From positions 2,113 to 26,921 of IMG/VR virus record IMGVR_UViG_3300029309_000290: a stretch of DNA of 24,809 bases. The stretch is one strand, 5' to 3'. Positions within the stretch are counted from its first letter, which is position 1. The number at the start of each line of letters is the position of its first letter. Positions 8,362-17,166 of the stretch are shown here, in pieces. The notes below the pieces were generated by a model that saw only the letters and a program-made list of their open reading frames with translations, was not told the DNA's origin and ran no database searches. This DNA comes from a virus. Both the position numbers and the translations under genes were made by a program.

Positions 8362-9249
8362 ATGGGATTTTTAGGAACAACATCACAAAGCGATTATTAT
8401 ACTTCAGGCGAAGCTGAAAACTTTCCAACTGGATTTGGTAACTATCAATTTATAGCTTTAAGACAAATTATAAATAACTTTATGTATATTTATGTAGGCG
8501 AAAATAAAATAATATCTAAAGTAAATAGAACAGATGTTCAGTTTCACGCGATGAGAGCGTTGCAAGAATTATCATACGATGTATTACGATCTTTTAAATC
8601 TCAAGAGATAGAAGTGCCTAACACGCTTAAAATGCCATTACCTCAAGATTATGTTAATTACATTAAACTAACAAGAGTAGGTAGTAATGGTATCGAAAGA
8701 GTTTTATACCCAGCTAAAGACACATGTAATCCTTTTGCTATAACTCAAAACTCTGACGGCGTGTATCAATTTACAGGTAACAATTTAACTGAACAAACTC
8801 CTAGTGATACATTAAGTAATTATCAAGATTCAACTGAGCCAAATCCTAATGTTAATGATACTTCAGATATAGAAGTAGATTTTAGAGGTAGAAGATATGG
8901 ATTAGATCCACAATATGCACAATCTAACGGTACTTTTTATATAGATAACCTTAGAGGTCATATACACTTTGGTTCTGTATTAGCTGGCGAAACTATAGTA
9001 TTAAAATATGTTAGTGACGGAGTAGGCACAGACAATGAAATGGTTATACATAAATTTTGCGAAGAAGCTTGCTATAAACACATAATGTACGGTGTGTTAT
9101 CTGGAAGATCTAATATACCTGAATATTTAGTTCAAAGATTTAAAAAAGAAAAGTTTGCTGAAACTAGAAAAGCAAAAATAAGATTATCAAATATTAAAAT
9201 TGAAGAATTTACTCAAGTACTAAAAGGCATGAGTAAACAAATTAAATAG
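8362..9249 (+). CDS. Ring/collar (tail tubular A-like) protein 2
   Basis: The protein has 295 residues. An N-terminal helical part (FHAMRALQELSYDVLRSF, near residue 55) precedes IEVPNTLKMPLPQDYVNYIK, the motif usual in tubular connector proteins, where a helix pair is followed by a beta-sandwich. A central Asn/Asp-rich loop (about residues 140-175) is followed by beta strands. The C-terminal helix pair has MVIHKFCEEACYKHIMYG and RFKKEKFAETRKAKIRLSNI (about residues 230-277). This C-terminal pattern is strongly conserved in uncultured marine phages as I remember them. It probably forms a ring joining the portal complex to the nozzle, comparable to T7 gp11. It ends in TAG and the nozzle gene starts 2 bases later. 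Confidence 0.65.
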   Translation: MGFLGTTSQSDYYTSGEAENFPTGFGNYQFIALRQIINNFMYIYVGENKIISKVNRTDVQFHAMRALQELSYDVLRSFKSQEIEVPNTLKMPLPQDYVNYIKLTRVGSNGIERVLYPAKDTCNPFAITQNSDGVYQFTGNNLTEQTPSDTLSNYQDSTEPNPNVNDTSDIEVDFRGRRYGLDPQYAQSNGTFYIDNLRGHIHFGSVLAGETIVLKYVSDGVGTDNEMVIHKFCEEACYKHIMYGVLSGRSNIPEYLVQRFKKEKFAETRKAKIRLSNIKIEEFTQVLKGMSKQIK

Positions 9250-9251
9250 CT

Positions 9252-12200
9252 ATGCCAGAGATTAAACGTAATTTTTCAGGTGCCAAGATGAACAAAGATC
9301 TTGATGAAAGAATTGTTCCTAATGGTCAATATAGAGACGCTATGAATATTCAGATATCAACGTCTGATGCTGATGCTACTACAGGTATTGGTAACGTTGG
9401 TGTAGTGCAAAATTTAGAAGGAAATGAAAAAGTCACTGAGACCACTACTACAAGATATATTAATCAATCTCAAATTATAGCTAGCGTTGCAGACGAAGGT
9501 AATGATAAAACATATTATTTTACAGCGTCTCCCGTTCCTATTAATGGAATATTAAATGGCGTTACTCCAGCTGATATAGTTTCAGAAACACACTGGGTTG
9601 ACAGTATAGTTGAAGTTGGTGTTGAAGGGGCTAATGAAGATTTATCCAGAAAATTTATTTTTATAGACAAGTTTGCTGTTACTTGTACATCATCTGATCT
9701 TTTTGGAAGCAACGCTATACCTGATGGAAGTAGTCATATTTCATTTTTAACAGTAGCTGATGCATCTAAATATCGAGTTGGCATGGAAATATATGGGCAG
9801 CAAGCTGGTAGTACAGATATTTTATTTCCTAATGGAAACACAGGCGCTAGAAGAATAATAAAAATAGATACTACATCTAATATTTTATATCTATCTAACT
9901 CAACTAATTTTGACTTTACAAATAAGGTTTTAAAATTTATATACCCAGAAAGAGTTTTAGAGTTTGATTATTTTAATGGTGATGGAGTTGGGTCTTTAAA
10001 TTTAATACCATCTGCGTCTATAAATATCTTAGATAATTTATTAATGTGGTCAGATGGAAAACATGAACCTAAAAAAATAAATATAGACAGATGTGAAGCT
10101 GGAACTAATATAGGTGGAACAATTAATGATGGGCAAACTCATACTAAATTGTTTGTAAAAGACCCTGTTACAAAACAGCTTATTGATGTCAAAGATATCG
10201 AACCATTACTTGATTCACTTGGCGATATAAACTCTGATATAAAGTTAGAAAATATTACAACAATTAAAAAATCACCTCACTTACCTCCTGAAGTTGAAAT
10301 GACAGTCTCTGAAAGAGAGCCAGCTTTAATAGAGTTTCCACTTACAGGTTATAATTTTTTTGAAGGAGATGAAGTTGTAGAAGCTGGTGACTCAGTAAGT
10401 GTACCTTTTCCAACTGGCGTTGATTTTAGAAAAGGTGATATTTATACTTTCAACGCAAATAACGTTAACGATCCAATTGTTATAAGAGGAGAAGTAACAG
10501 ATATCGATGATAATATAGCTGAAATTACAATAATATTTGCTGATAAAGATTTAAACGAGCAAGATAATCCTAGTAATTGGAATGTGTCTTTAGAAATAAA
10601 AAGACCTTTGTTTGAGTCAAAATTTGGTAGATTTGGTTATAGATATAAATATGAAGATAACGAGTGCTCTACTTTTTCCCCTTGGTCTGAACTAGCTTTT
10701 TTACCTGGTAATTTTGAATATACACCTAGCAAAGGATTTAATGAAGGTATGGCTAATACAGCTAGAAAAATAGTTGTTAAAAATTTTATACCTAATATTA
10801 AAGTTAGACCCTTAGATGTAAAAGCTATAGATATACTTTGGAAGACAACAGATAACGCAAATGTATACATAGTTAAAACATTAAAAAAAGGAATAGATTA
10901 TTCTGAGTGGGATGAAACTATTGATGAAGGAGAAAGCGCTTGCGGTTCGCTAACTATAACATCAGAAATGATATACAAAGTAGTAGAAGCTAACCAATTA
11001 CTTAGATCTTGGGATAACGTTCCTAGATATGCTAGAGCTCAAGGTATATCAGGTAATAGAATATTATACGGAAATTATGTACAAGGTTATGACATGGCAC
11101 AAGTTATAGGGTTAACGCCGTCTATATTATCAGAAGTCGTATCTTTTCCACTTCCAAAAAAATCATTAAAATCTATTAGAGATTATCAGCTAGGTGTTGT
11201 TGTTGGTGATAAATTTGGTAGAGAGACGCCAGTTATATCATCTGGTTATGATTTAGAAAATGATAGCGGTATTACCGAGCGTGTTCCTAGTACTATTAAA
11301 GTTGCAAAATCTTTATCTAATTTTTCTAATAAATTTAAAGTAACGCCTGAGTGGATCAATGCTGGTGGCGGTCAAAGCGCCTCTCCAGCAGAATGGATGA
11401 ATTATGTTAAATACTACATAAAAGAAACGTCTAATGAATATTATAATTTAGTTTTAGATAGATGGTACGATGCTGGTGATAATAACGTTTGGCTAGCTTT
11501 TAATTCTGCTGATAGAAATAAAGTACAAGAAAATGATTATTTAATATTAAAAAATGAGCATGGTTCTCAATCAGCTGTAGATGAAGAGGCTAGATACAAA
11601 ATTATTGCTATAGCTAGTGAAGCTCCAGATCATATAAAAACAACACACAAAGATTTTCCACTAGAAGTAATGGCGCCTAAACACGTGTTTGGTGGAGGAC
11701 AACTTAGTGATGCAGATCCTCAAACTTATACAGGTAATGATGCACACCCTGACAATATAATAGTAGATGGTAATCCATCTACAGAAAGTGGTTTTGATAG
11801 AATTTTATTAGAGTCCGCTGAGCCCGATGAAGATGGAAACACCGATTATTTAAATGGGTTAGATTTTGAAGGAGACGCATTGTTAAGAATAGTTGGTAAA
11901 TACAAAGACACTGATGGTACTTTTTATCATGCGCACAGTCCTTTTAGAAAAATTACTAGAGTCATAAAAGGTGGCGCTAATGGTGGTGAATATGGGTTTG
12001 GTATTAGAGATCCATTTAATTTATCAGATGTGTTTATGTATCAAAAGATACTACAGCAACTACCTGACCCAAGTACTTTAGGTACAGCTGTTCAATCTGT
12101 TGATAACTATATAGACTCAGGCGCAAACTCAAACCTTGGTAGATTAACTTATAATATTCAACTTAGAGATCAAGTTGTAGAAAATAGACCTGAGTTTGAT

Positions 12201-15200
12201 GGTAAGTTTTTTGTTAAAATATCCAGAGATAATGTTTTAACAAATAGAGTTTTAGGAGATTCTTTAGGAGAATATCAAGTTGAAGGCTCTTATCAAATAT
12301 GTCATATAGCTAATAAAAAACAAAATCCAGCTGTTGATAACAATGATTACGCTTCTAATATGGATTTTGAAGATAAAGACTGGGATGATTACCAAGATGC
12401 TAATGGCGATGATGATGCTTTGGGAGATTACTTTAACAACTCAAACATAGAAAGTGATTTTGCTACACCTGACTTTAATGAAGAAACAGAAGAGTTTTGG
12501 GTTAGCTGGGCTAATAATCCTGATAGAACTGCAGATATATTTTTAGACTCAGTAAGAGCAAGAGCGCTGTTTGGGCTAGTAGATAACGAAGGCAATGACA
12601 TCATGAGTGGTTTTAATTATGGTACGTCTGACCAAGTAAACGATGACTCAACTAACTATAATCACGAAGCTTTTACTAATGGTAGTTTTACAGGCAATGT
12701 TGGTGATGCTCAAGCTATATTTTCTGTTGTAAAAGAGGATTCAGAATCTGATGGCTTTAATGGTGCTAACGCTTATTTTAAAACTAAAATGCAAACACCT
12801 GGTACTTTGTTTAGATTTACGGAAGATCCAAATCAACAAGTTTATGAGGTTTTTCAAAGTAACCAATCTAATCCTTCAACTGGAACTGGCGAGCTTGGTG
12901 GACCTATAACAATAGAAAGTGTTAACTATACTAATTTTGATGGTGCTAATTTAGATTATGGTCGTAGAACATCAATAATAGTTAGATTTAGACGTGTGCT
13001 CGCCTCGGGCGAAACTATTAATGCTGGTATAGACAATAGCGTTTGGGATCCTTTAGGTGTTATAAAACATAATGGCCTTGGTAGTACAGGTATTGAGTTT
13101 GTAAAAAGAGTATCGTCGCAAAGTCTTTCTGAAGACTCTATACAAACAAGTGCCGCTTGTTTTGAAACTGAGCCTAAAGAAGATTTAGGGCTAGATATAT
13201 ATTATGAAGCTAGTAGAGCTATACCTTTAAGAGGAAATGATAACAATATTATAGATTACACTGGGGCTTATAATTCTAAAAAGAAGTCTGCTAAGTTTAA
13301 AGCACAAAGAACCATAACTTCCACTTCCCGAAATCTTAATTTATCAGGAAATCCATATATAAATAATACAGTACAAAATGCTATTGTTGTTAAAAGAACA
13401 ATTGACAATACTGATGTTAATTTAGTGCCTATACTTCAAGGAGGTAATCTTGAAGATTATCCTGCTATAGGTGACAATATTTCATTTGAACATAAAAACG
13501 GTTTAGTAACTAGATCTAAAATTTTAGGTCATGCTAAAATAGATAACACTACAGAAGGTGCGCCAGTTGCATTACCTTCAAGATCATTAAGTTATATTGG
13601 TGTAGCAAATAACAACTTTGATATTGAAATATCTATTGATGATATAATTAGTGCATTTGGAGATTTAAGTTCTGGAGCACCATCTATTGGCATGGAAGTC
13701 GTAAGTTTAGTAAACGAAAATATTATTCCAGGAACTTTTGTTACTAATGCAGTTGTTAATAATGTAGCTAATATAGTTGGTATAAATTTAAGTAATAATT
13801 TATTATTTAATGGTTCATCTTCTTTTAAATTTATTGAAACAACAGGAATATTTTTTATAGATAAAAAATTTTATAAATATCCAGTAGATTTAGCGTGGCA
13901 TAATTGTTATTCGTTTGGTAACGGCGTAGAATCAGATAGAATAAGGGATGATTTTAATGCTCCTCAAATAGATAATGGTATAAAAGCCTCATCTGTATTT
14001 TTAGAGTATGGGCAAGAAGAAAAGACAAGTAGTATAATATATTCAGGCTTGTATAACTCTACATCTAGCGTAAACAACTTAAATCAGTTTAACATGGCTG
14101 AAAAAATAACTAAAGACCTAAATACTACTTATGGCTCTATACAAGCTATAAAAGCTAGAGATAATGATGTTGTTGTGTTTACTGAAGACAAAGTATTAAA
14201 AGTAATGTCAAGTGGTAAAGACGTTTTATTTAATGCTGGAGGTAATGCACAATTAACATCTACTAATAGAGTTTTAGGAAACTCAACTCCGTTTGCTGGT
14301 GACTACGGTATATCAAAAAACCCTGAATCTTTAGCTACAGATGCATACAGAATGTATTTTGCTGATAAACAAAGAGGTGCTGTATTAAGATTATCAGGTA
14401 ACGGCATTACTCCTATATCAGATGTTGGTATGAAAGGATATTTTAGAGAAAAATTAAAATATCATACTAATATTTTAGGTACGTTTGACGGAGTTAATGA
14501 CGAATATAACTTAACATTGTTAAGATGGAATAAGTTTGGCGTAATAAATGAAAATCCGTCTGATGATCAAACTATTTCTTTTAATGAAAAGTCAAAAGGT
14601 TGGGTAAGTTTTAAATCTTTTATACCAACATCTGGTGTTAGTATTGGAGATAGATATTATACTACTAAAAATAACGAAATATATAAACACTACGTTGGTA
14701 AAACGTCTGAAGGCGTAAATAATCATAACGTTTTTTATGGAGCGCACACAGATTCTAGTATAGACGTATTATTTAACGAATCACCTAGTTCTATTAAATC
14801 TTTTAAAACAGTTGGTTATGAAGGTAGTCAAAGTAGAGTATTGAGATTTATAACAGAAGATCATTTAGACTCAGGCGTTGATTATACAGACGGTGAGTTT
14901 TACAATTTAGCGAACCTTAGTTCTGCTAATAACGTAGCTATTTCAAAAAGAGGTTGGCATGTGTCGAGCATAGATACAGACCTTCAAACAGGCTTTGTTC
15001 CTGAGTTTATAGAAAAAGAAGGAAAATGGTTTAACTATATTAGAGGAAATGGAAATCAAGGAAATACTAAAGAAAGTTTTAACGTTCAAGGTTTAGGTAC
15101 TATACTAGCAGCTCCTGTAGCAACTGGTTTTACACTTCAACAAGAAACAACAGCTCAAGCTACAGACACTGATGGCAACGTTTATCCACCAACACTAGAA

Positions 15201-15203
15201 TAA
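9252..15203 (+). CDS. Giant tail nozzle / muzzle-type stabilisation protein
   Basis: This 1983-residue, beta-rich protein is the largest complete gene in the window. Its N-terminus (KMNKDLDERIVPNGQYRDAM at residues 12-31, then GNVGVVQNLEGN) is the signature I recall for nozzle-like tail proteins (T7 gp12 position; crAss muzzle). A region at about 1626-1760 with DKQRGAVLRLSGNG (1705-1718) reads like propeller blades and seems to be the conserved core. Residues 1037-1093 are exceptionally acidic (for example DANGDDDALGDYF) and may bind metal ions. It would form the distal end of the short tail and hold adhesins. It lies directly after the two ring proteins and 2 bases before the next gene. There is no signal peptide, transmembrane segment or lytic motif. 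The role is inferred from family resemblance and order, and nothing in the sequence proves it. Confidence 0.6.
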   Translation: MPEIKRNFSGAKMNKDLDERIVPNGQYRDAMNIQISTSDADATTGIGNVGVVQNLEGNEKVTETTTTRYINQSQIIASVADEGNDKTYYFTASPVPINGILNGVTPADIVSETHWVDSIVEVGVEGANEDLSRKFIFIDKFAVTCTSSDLFGSNAIPDGSSHISFLTVADASKYRVGMEIYGQQAGSTDILFPNGNTGARRIIKIDTTSNILYLSNSTNFDFTNKVLKFIYPERVLEFDYFNGDGVGSLNLIPSASINILDNLLMWSDGKHEPKKINIDRCEAGTNIGGTINDGQTHTKLFVKDPVTKQLIDVKDIEPLLDSLGDINSDIKLENITTIKKSPHLPPEVEMTVSEREPALIEFPLTGYNFFEGDEVVEAGDSVSVPFPTGVDFRKGDIYTFNANNVNDPIVIRGEVTDIDDNIAEITIIFADKDLNEQDNPSNWNVSLEIKRPLFESKFGRFGYRYKYEDNECSTFSPWSELAFLPGNFEYTPSKGFNEGMANTARKIVVKNFIPNIKVRPLDVKAIDILWKTTDNANVYIVKTLKKGIDYSEWDETIDEGESACGSLTITSEMIYKVVEANQLLRSWDNVPRYARAQGISGNRILYGNYVQGYDMAQVIGLTPSILSEVVSFPLPKKSLKSIRDYQLGVVVGDKFGRETPVISSGYDLENDSGITERVPSTIKVAKSLSNFSNKFKVTPEWINAGGGQSASPAEWMNYVKYYIKETSNEYYNLVLDRWYDAGDNNVWLAFNSADRNKVQENDYLILKNEHGSQSAVDEEARYKIIAIASEAPDHIKTTHKDFPLEVMAPKHVFGGGQLSDADPQTYTGNDAHPDNIIVDGNPSTESGFDRILLESAEPDEDGNTDYLNGLDFEGDALLRIVGKYKDTDGTFYHAHSPFRKITRVIKGGANGGEYGFGIRDPFNLSDVFMYQKILQQLPDPSTLGTAVQSVDNYIDSGANSNLGRLTYNIQLRDQVVENRPEFDGKFFVKISRDNVLTNRVLGDSLGEYQVEGSYQICHIANKKQNPAVDNNDYASNMDFEDKDWDDYQDANGDDDALGDYFNNSNIESDFATPDFNEETEEFWVSWANNPDRTADIFLDSVRARALFGLVDNEGNDIMSGFNYGTSDQVNDDSTNYNHEAFTNGSFTGNVGDAQAIFSVVKEDSESDGFNGANAYFKTKMQTPGTLFRFTEDPNQQVYEVFQSNQSNPSTGTGELGGPITIESVNYTNFDGANLDYGRRTSIIVRFRRVLASGETINAGIDNSVWDPLGVIKHNGLGSTGIEFVKRVSSQSLSEDSIQTSAACFETEPKEDLGLDIYYEASRAIPLRGNDNNIIDYTGAYNSKKKSAKFKAQRTITSTSRNLNLSGNPYINNTVQNAIVVKRTIDNTDVNLVPILQGGNLEDYPAIGDNISFEHKNGLVTRSKILGHAKIDNTTEGAPVALPSRSLSYIGVANNNFDIEISIDDIISAFGDLSSGAPSIGMEVVSLVNENIIPGTFVTNAVVNNVANIVGINLSNNLLFNGSSSFKFIETTGIFFIDKKFYKYPVDLAWHNCYSFGNGVESDRIRDDFNAPQIDNGIKASSVFLEYGQEEKTSSIIYSGLYNSTSSVNNLNQFNMAEKITKDLNTTYGSIQAIKARDNDVVVFTEDKVLKVMSSGKDVLFNAGGNAQLTSTNRVLGNSTPFAGDYGISKNPESLATDAYRMYFADKQRGAVLRLSGNGITPISDVGMKGYFREKLKYHTNILGTFDGVNDEYNLTLLRWNKFGVINENPSDDQTISFNEKSKGWVSFKSFIPTSGVSIGDRYYTTKNNEIYKHYVGKTSEGVNNHNVFYGAHTDSSIDVLFNESPSSIKSFKTVGYEGSQSRVLRFITEDHLDSGVDYTDGEFYNLANLSSANNVAISKRGWHVSSIDTDLQTGFVPEFIEKEGKWFNYIRGNGNQGNTKESFNVQGLGTILAAPVATGFTLQQETTAQATDTDGNVYPPTLE

Positions 15204-15205
15204 TT

Positions 15206-16738
15206 ATGGCAATAAATTTTACAGTATCAACTTTTACTTTTATAGAAGATCTAGACGCTAGCATAATGGGCTTAAGCATGATTAGTGGTGGTAGCCTTAT
15301 TATCACTCCTAATGAAGGATTTACAGTGTCTGCTTCAGATTTTTCTGCACCTGGAACTTTACCTGGTCAGTTTGATAGCATAACTTTTACTGATACGGCG
15401 GTTGCTGGTGAAATAAATAATACTGTTACAGTATCATTTGTTTTTTCTATTTTGTTTGAAATGTCAGCTGAGCTAAACACTATAAATGTACCGTTTACAG
15501 GGCACGCTAGACCTGTTGATAATAAAAGATATATAGATTTTAGGATAGCATTTATAGATGATACGTCTGTAAATTTAAATGGTAGCTCTACTGTTTCTAC
15601 TATCAGTTCAACGGTTACTCAATCAGGCCCATCGGGTGATCCTGTGGTTACTACAAATTTGTCTGCCTCAAATGTGACGGCTGGCTTTTTAGTTCAAATT
15701 GGTACTTTAGTAGTAACGGCAGATGACTCTCCTGAAATATGCAATTTTGTAAACCCACCTACTATTGAATTAGTAAACATGCCTGACGGTACTATATCTT
15801 TACAGTTAGATTCTATAACTAGAAGAGACGGTGAGACTGATACTGTAAAAGTTTGGAATTATAAAATAATGTTTGTAAGTGAGTTTAGCTTAACATCTAA
15901 TGCTCAAGTTATAATAAGTTATACTGGCGTAGTAAAGAAAACAGCTAAAGAAATAAAACAAATTATAGTTGGACCTACAGACGTTGCTGAGGTAGGTGGT
16001 AGCGCAAACATAAAAATATATGGTGACGTTGGTGCTGAGTTTGACTTAACACTATTTAAAAGTAGTAATAATTTATCTATAATAGATACTAATACAGCTA
16101 ACATAGACGTTTTAGATAGAGACGCTGGTGTTATTAGAGGTGTTAATAAGACGTTATCAGGATTAACAGAAAGTTCAATTTTTTCTACTTTTGAATTTAT
16201 ACAAAAGTTTCCCGCTATAACATCTAACGAGTCTTATAAATTAAATTTATATCCTAAAGGAAACACTACTTTAAACTCTAACATAACGCAGCCACCATCT
16301 TCACAAATAGTTTTTAATCAATACATAAGACCTACAATAACAATTAATACTGACGATGATGGCGCTGGAAATACTTACGATGTAACTTCAGCAACTGCTA
16401 TAGTTTATAGAGGTGTCGCTAATAATAACGTATCTAAACTAAAGCATATTAGAAAAATAACAGAAAGAGCTAAGTTTACTTATGTATATACAGTAACTTC
16501 TGGTGGCACTACTTTTACAACAGCTAATAAGCCAGTATGGTCTATGACTGATGCTAATTCTAACTGGGATCAAAGCGTGACTAATCATGGTAATATAATA
16601 GAAATAACTAACATAGCAATAAAGCTTAGCGCTGGTAATACTGTAGCAACTGTAACTGGATACGTCCTGCTTAAAAAGTTTGGCACGGCAAACGTTACAT
16701 TTACGCTAGACTCATCTGATTTTTTAACAGTAACCTAA
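15206..16738 (+). CDS. Beta-rich tail-associated protein, possible adhesin or fibre component
   Basis: The 510-residue protein is not recognised as a named family. It is almost entirely Thr/Ser/Val/Ile-rich beta-strand sequence without Cys clusters, signal peptide or coiled coil. Several stretches look like Ig-like or jelly-roll repeats, for example ITPNEGFTVSASDFSAPG near residue 32 and GPTDVAEVGGSANIKIYGDV near residue 253. A possible C-terminal domain from about residue 395 contains VYRGVANNNVSKLKHIRK. The gene follows the nozzle gene by 2 bases and shares its transcript. Position and composition suggest an appendage at the tail tip that touches the host, or a capsid or nozzle decoration. 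Receptor binding is an inference from context only. Confidence 0.5.
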   Translation: MAINFTVSTFTFIEDLDASIMGLSMISGGSLIITPNEGFTVSASDFSAPGTLPGQFDSITFTDTAVAGEINNTVTVSFVFSILFEMSAELNTINVPFTGHARPVDNKRYIDFRIAFIDDTSVNLNGSSTVSTISSTVTQSGPSGDPVVTTNLSASNVTAGFLVQIGTLVVTADDSPEICNFVNPPTIELVNMPDGTISLQLDSITRRDGETDTVKVWNYKIMFVSEFSLTSNAQVIISYTGVVKKTAKEIKQIIVGPTDVAEVGGSANIKIYGDVGAEFDLTLFKSSNNLSIIDTNTANIDVLDRDAGVIRGVNKTLSGLTESSIFSTFEFIQKFPAITSNESYKLNLYPKGNTTLNSNITQPPSSQIVFNQYIRPTITINTDDDGAGNTYDVTSATAIVYRGVANNNVSKLKHIRKITERAKFTYVYTVTSGGTTFTTANKPVWSMTDANSNWDQSVTNHGNIIEITNIAIKLSAGNTVATVTGYVLLKKFGTANVTFTLDSSDFLTVT

Positions 16739-16748
16739 ATAAATAATT

Positions 16749-17126
16749 ATGGCAACATGGACAGTACAAATACCTAGAGATCAATATCCTTCATTACAGG
16801 TGGGCGATAAAGTTTTTTACTCATCGCCATCACTTACGCTAGGAGGATTTGATACAGTAAACGAATCAGAGCCACTAGGAAATGTAGAAAGTATAAATAA
16901 TACAACTTCTTTAGATGACGGAACAAAAACAACAACTTTAGTAATAAACAGTATTAATGCTAACTCTAATCCATCATTAAATGATTTTTTATTTTTTAAA
17001 AAAGATGAAACGGTAAATATGAATTCTTTATTAGGTTATTTTTCTAAAATGCAATTTAAAAACAACGATAGATCAAAAGCTGAGCTATTTACCGCGTCTA
17101 CTGAAATAAATGAAAGCAGTAAATAA
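16749..17126 (+). CDS. Small conserved phage structural protein of unknown role
   Basis: This 125-residue protein has a short beta-rich N-terminal domain (GDKVFYSSPSLTLGGF near residue 19). Its C-terminal motif FFKKDETVNMNSLLGYFSKM (residues 82-101), followed by KAELFTASTEINESSK, matches a pattern I remember from many marine phages as a small protein encoded near tail genes. There it is usually unassigned. It starts after a 10-base gap with the recurrent TAATTATGG start context. It may be a small virion or tail-assembly protein. No enzyme motif is visible. Confidence 0.55.
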   Translation: MATWTVQIPRDQYPSLQVGDKVFYSSPSLTLGGFDTVNESEPLGNVESINNTTSLDDGTKTTTLVINSINANSNPSLNDFLFFKKDETVNMNSLLGYFSKMQFKNNDRSKAELFTASTEINESSK

Positions 17127-17136
17127 TAAGCAAAAA

Positions 17137-17160
17137 ATGTAACTATATAATAGTAAAATA
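17137..17160 (+). promoter_or_regulatory. 24-base repeated element, copy 2 (putative promoter/leader of the ejection block)
   Basis: This copy is identical over 24 bases to 7619-7642 and has the same 6-base spacer to the start codon, although the spacer bases differ (GCAATT here, AAAACA in copy 1). It contains TATAAT at 17146-17151. No terminator is visible between the previous gene and this element, so it would act as an internal promoter or a leader that boosts expression of the last three genes. The proteins encoded after the two copies are unrelated, so the identity is not left over from a gene duplication. Confidence 0.6.
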
Positions 17161-17166
17161 GCAATT

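Noticed and set aside
9247-9249. Stop codon reassignment (TAG read as Gln), known in some crAss-like phages
   Set aside because: TAG ends a ring-protein gene here just after its conserved C-terminus and 2 bases before the next start, so it works as a stop. No gene needs read-through.
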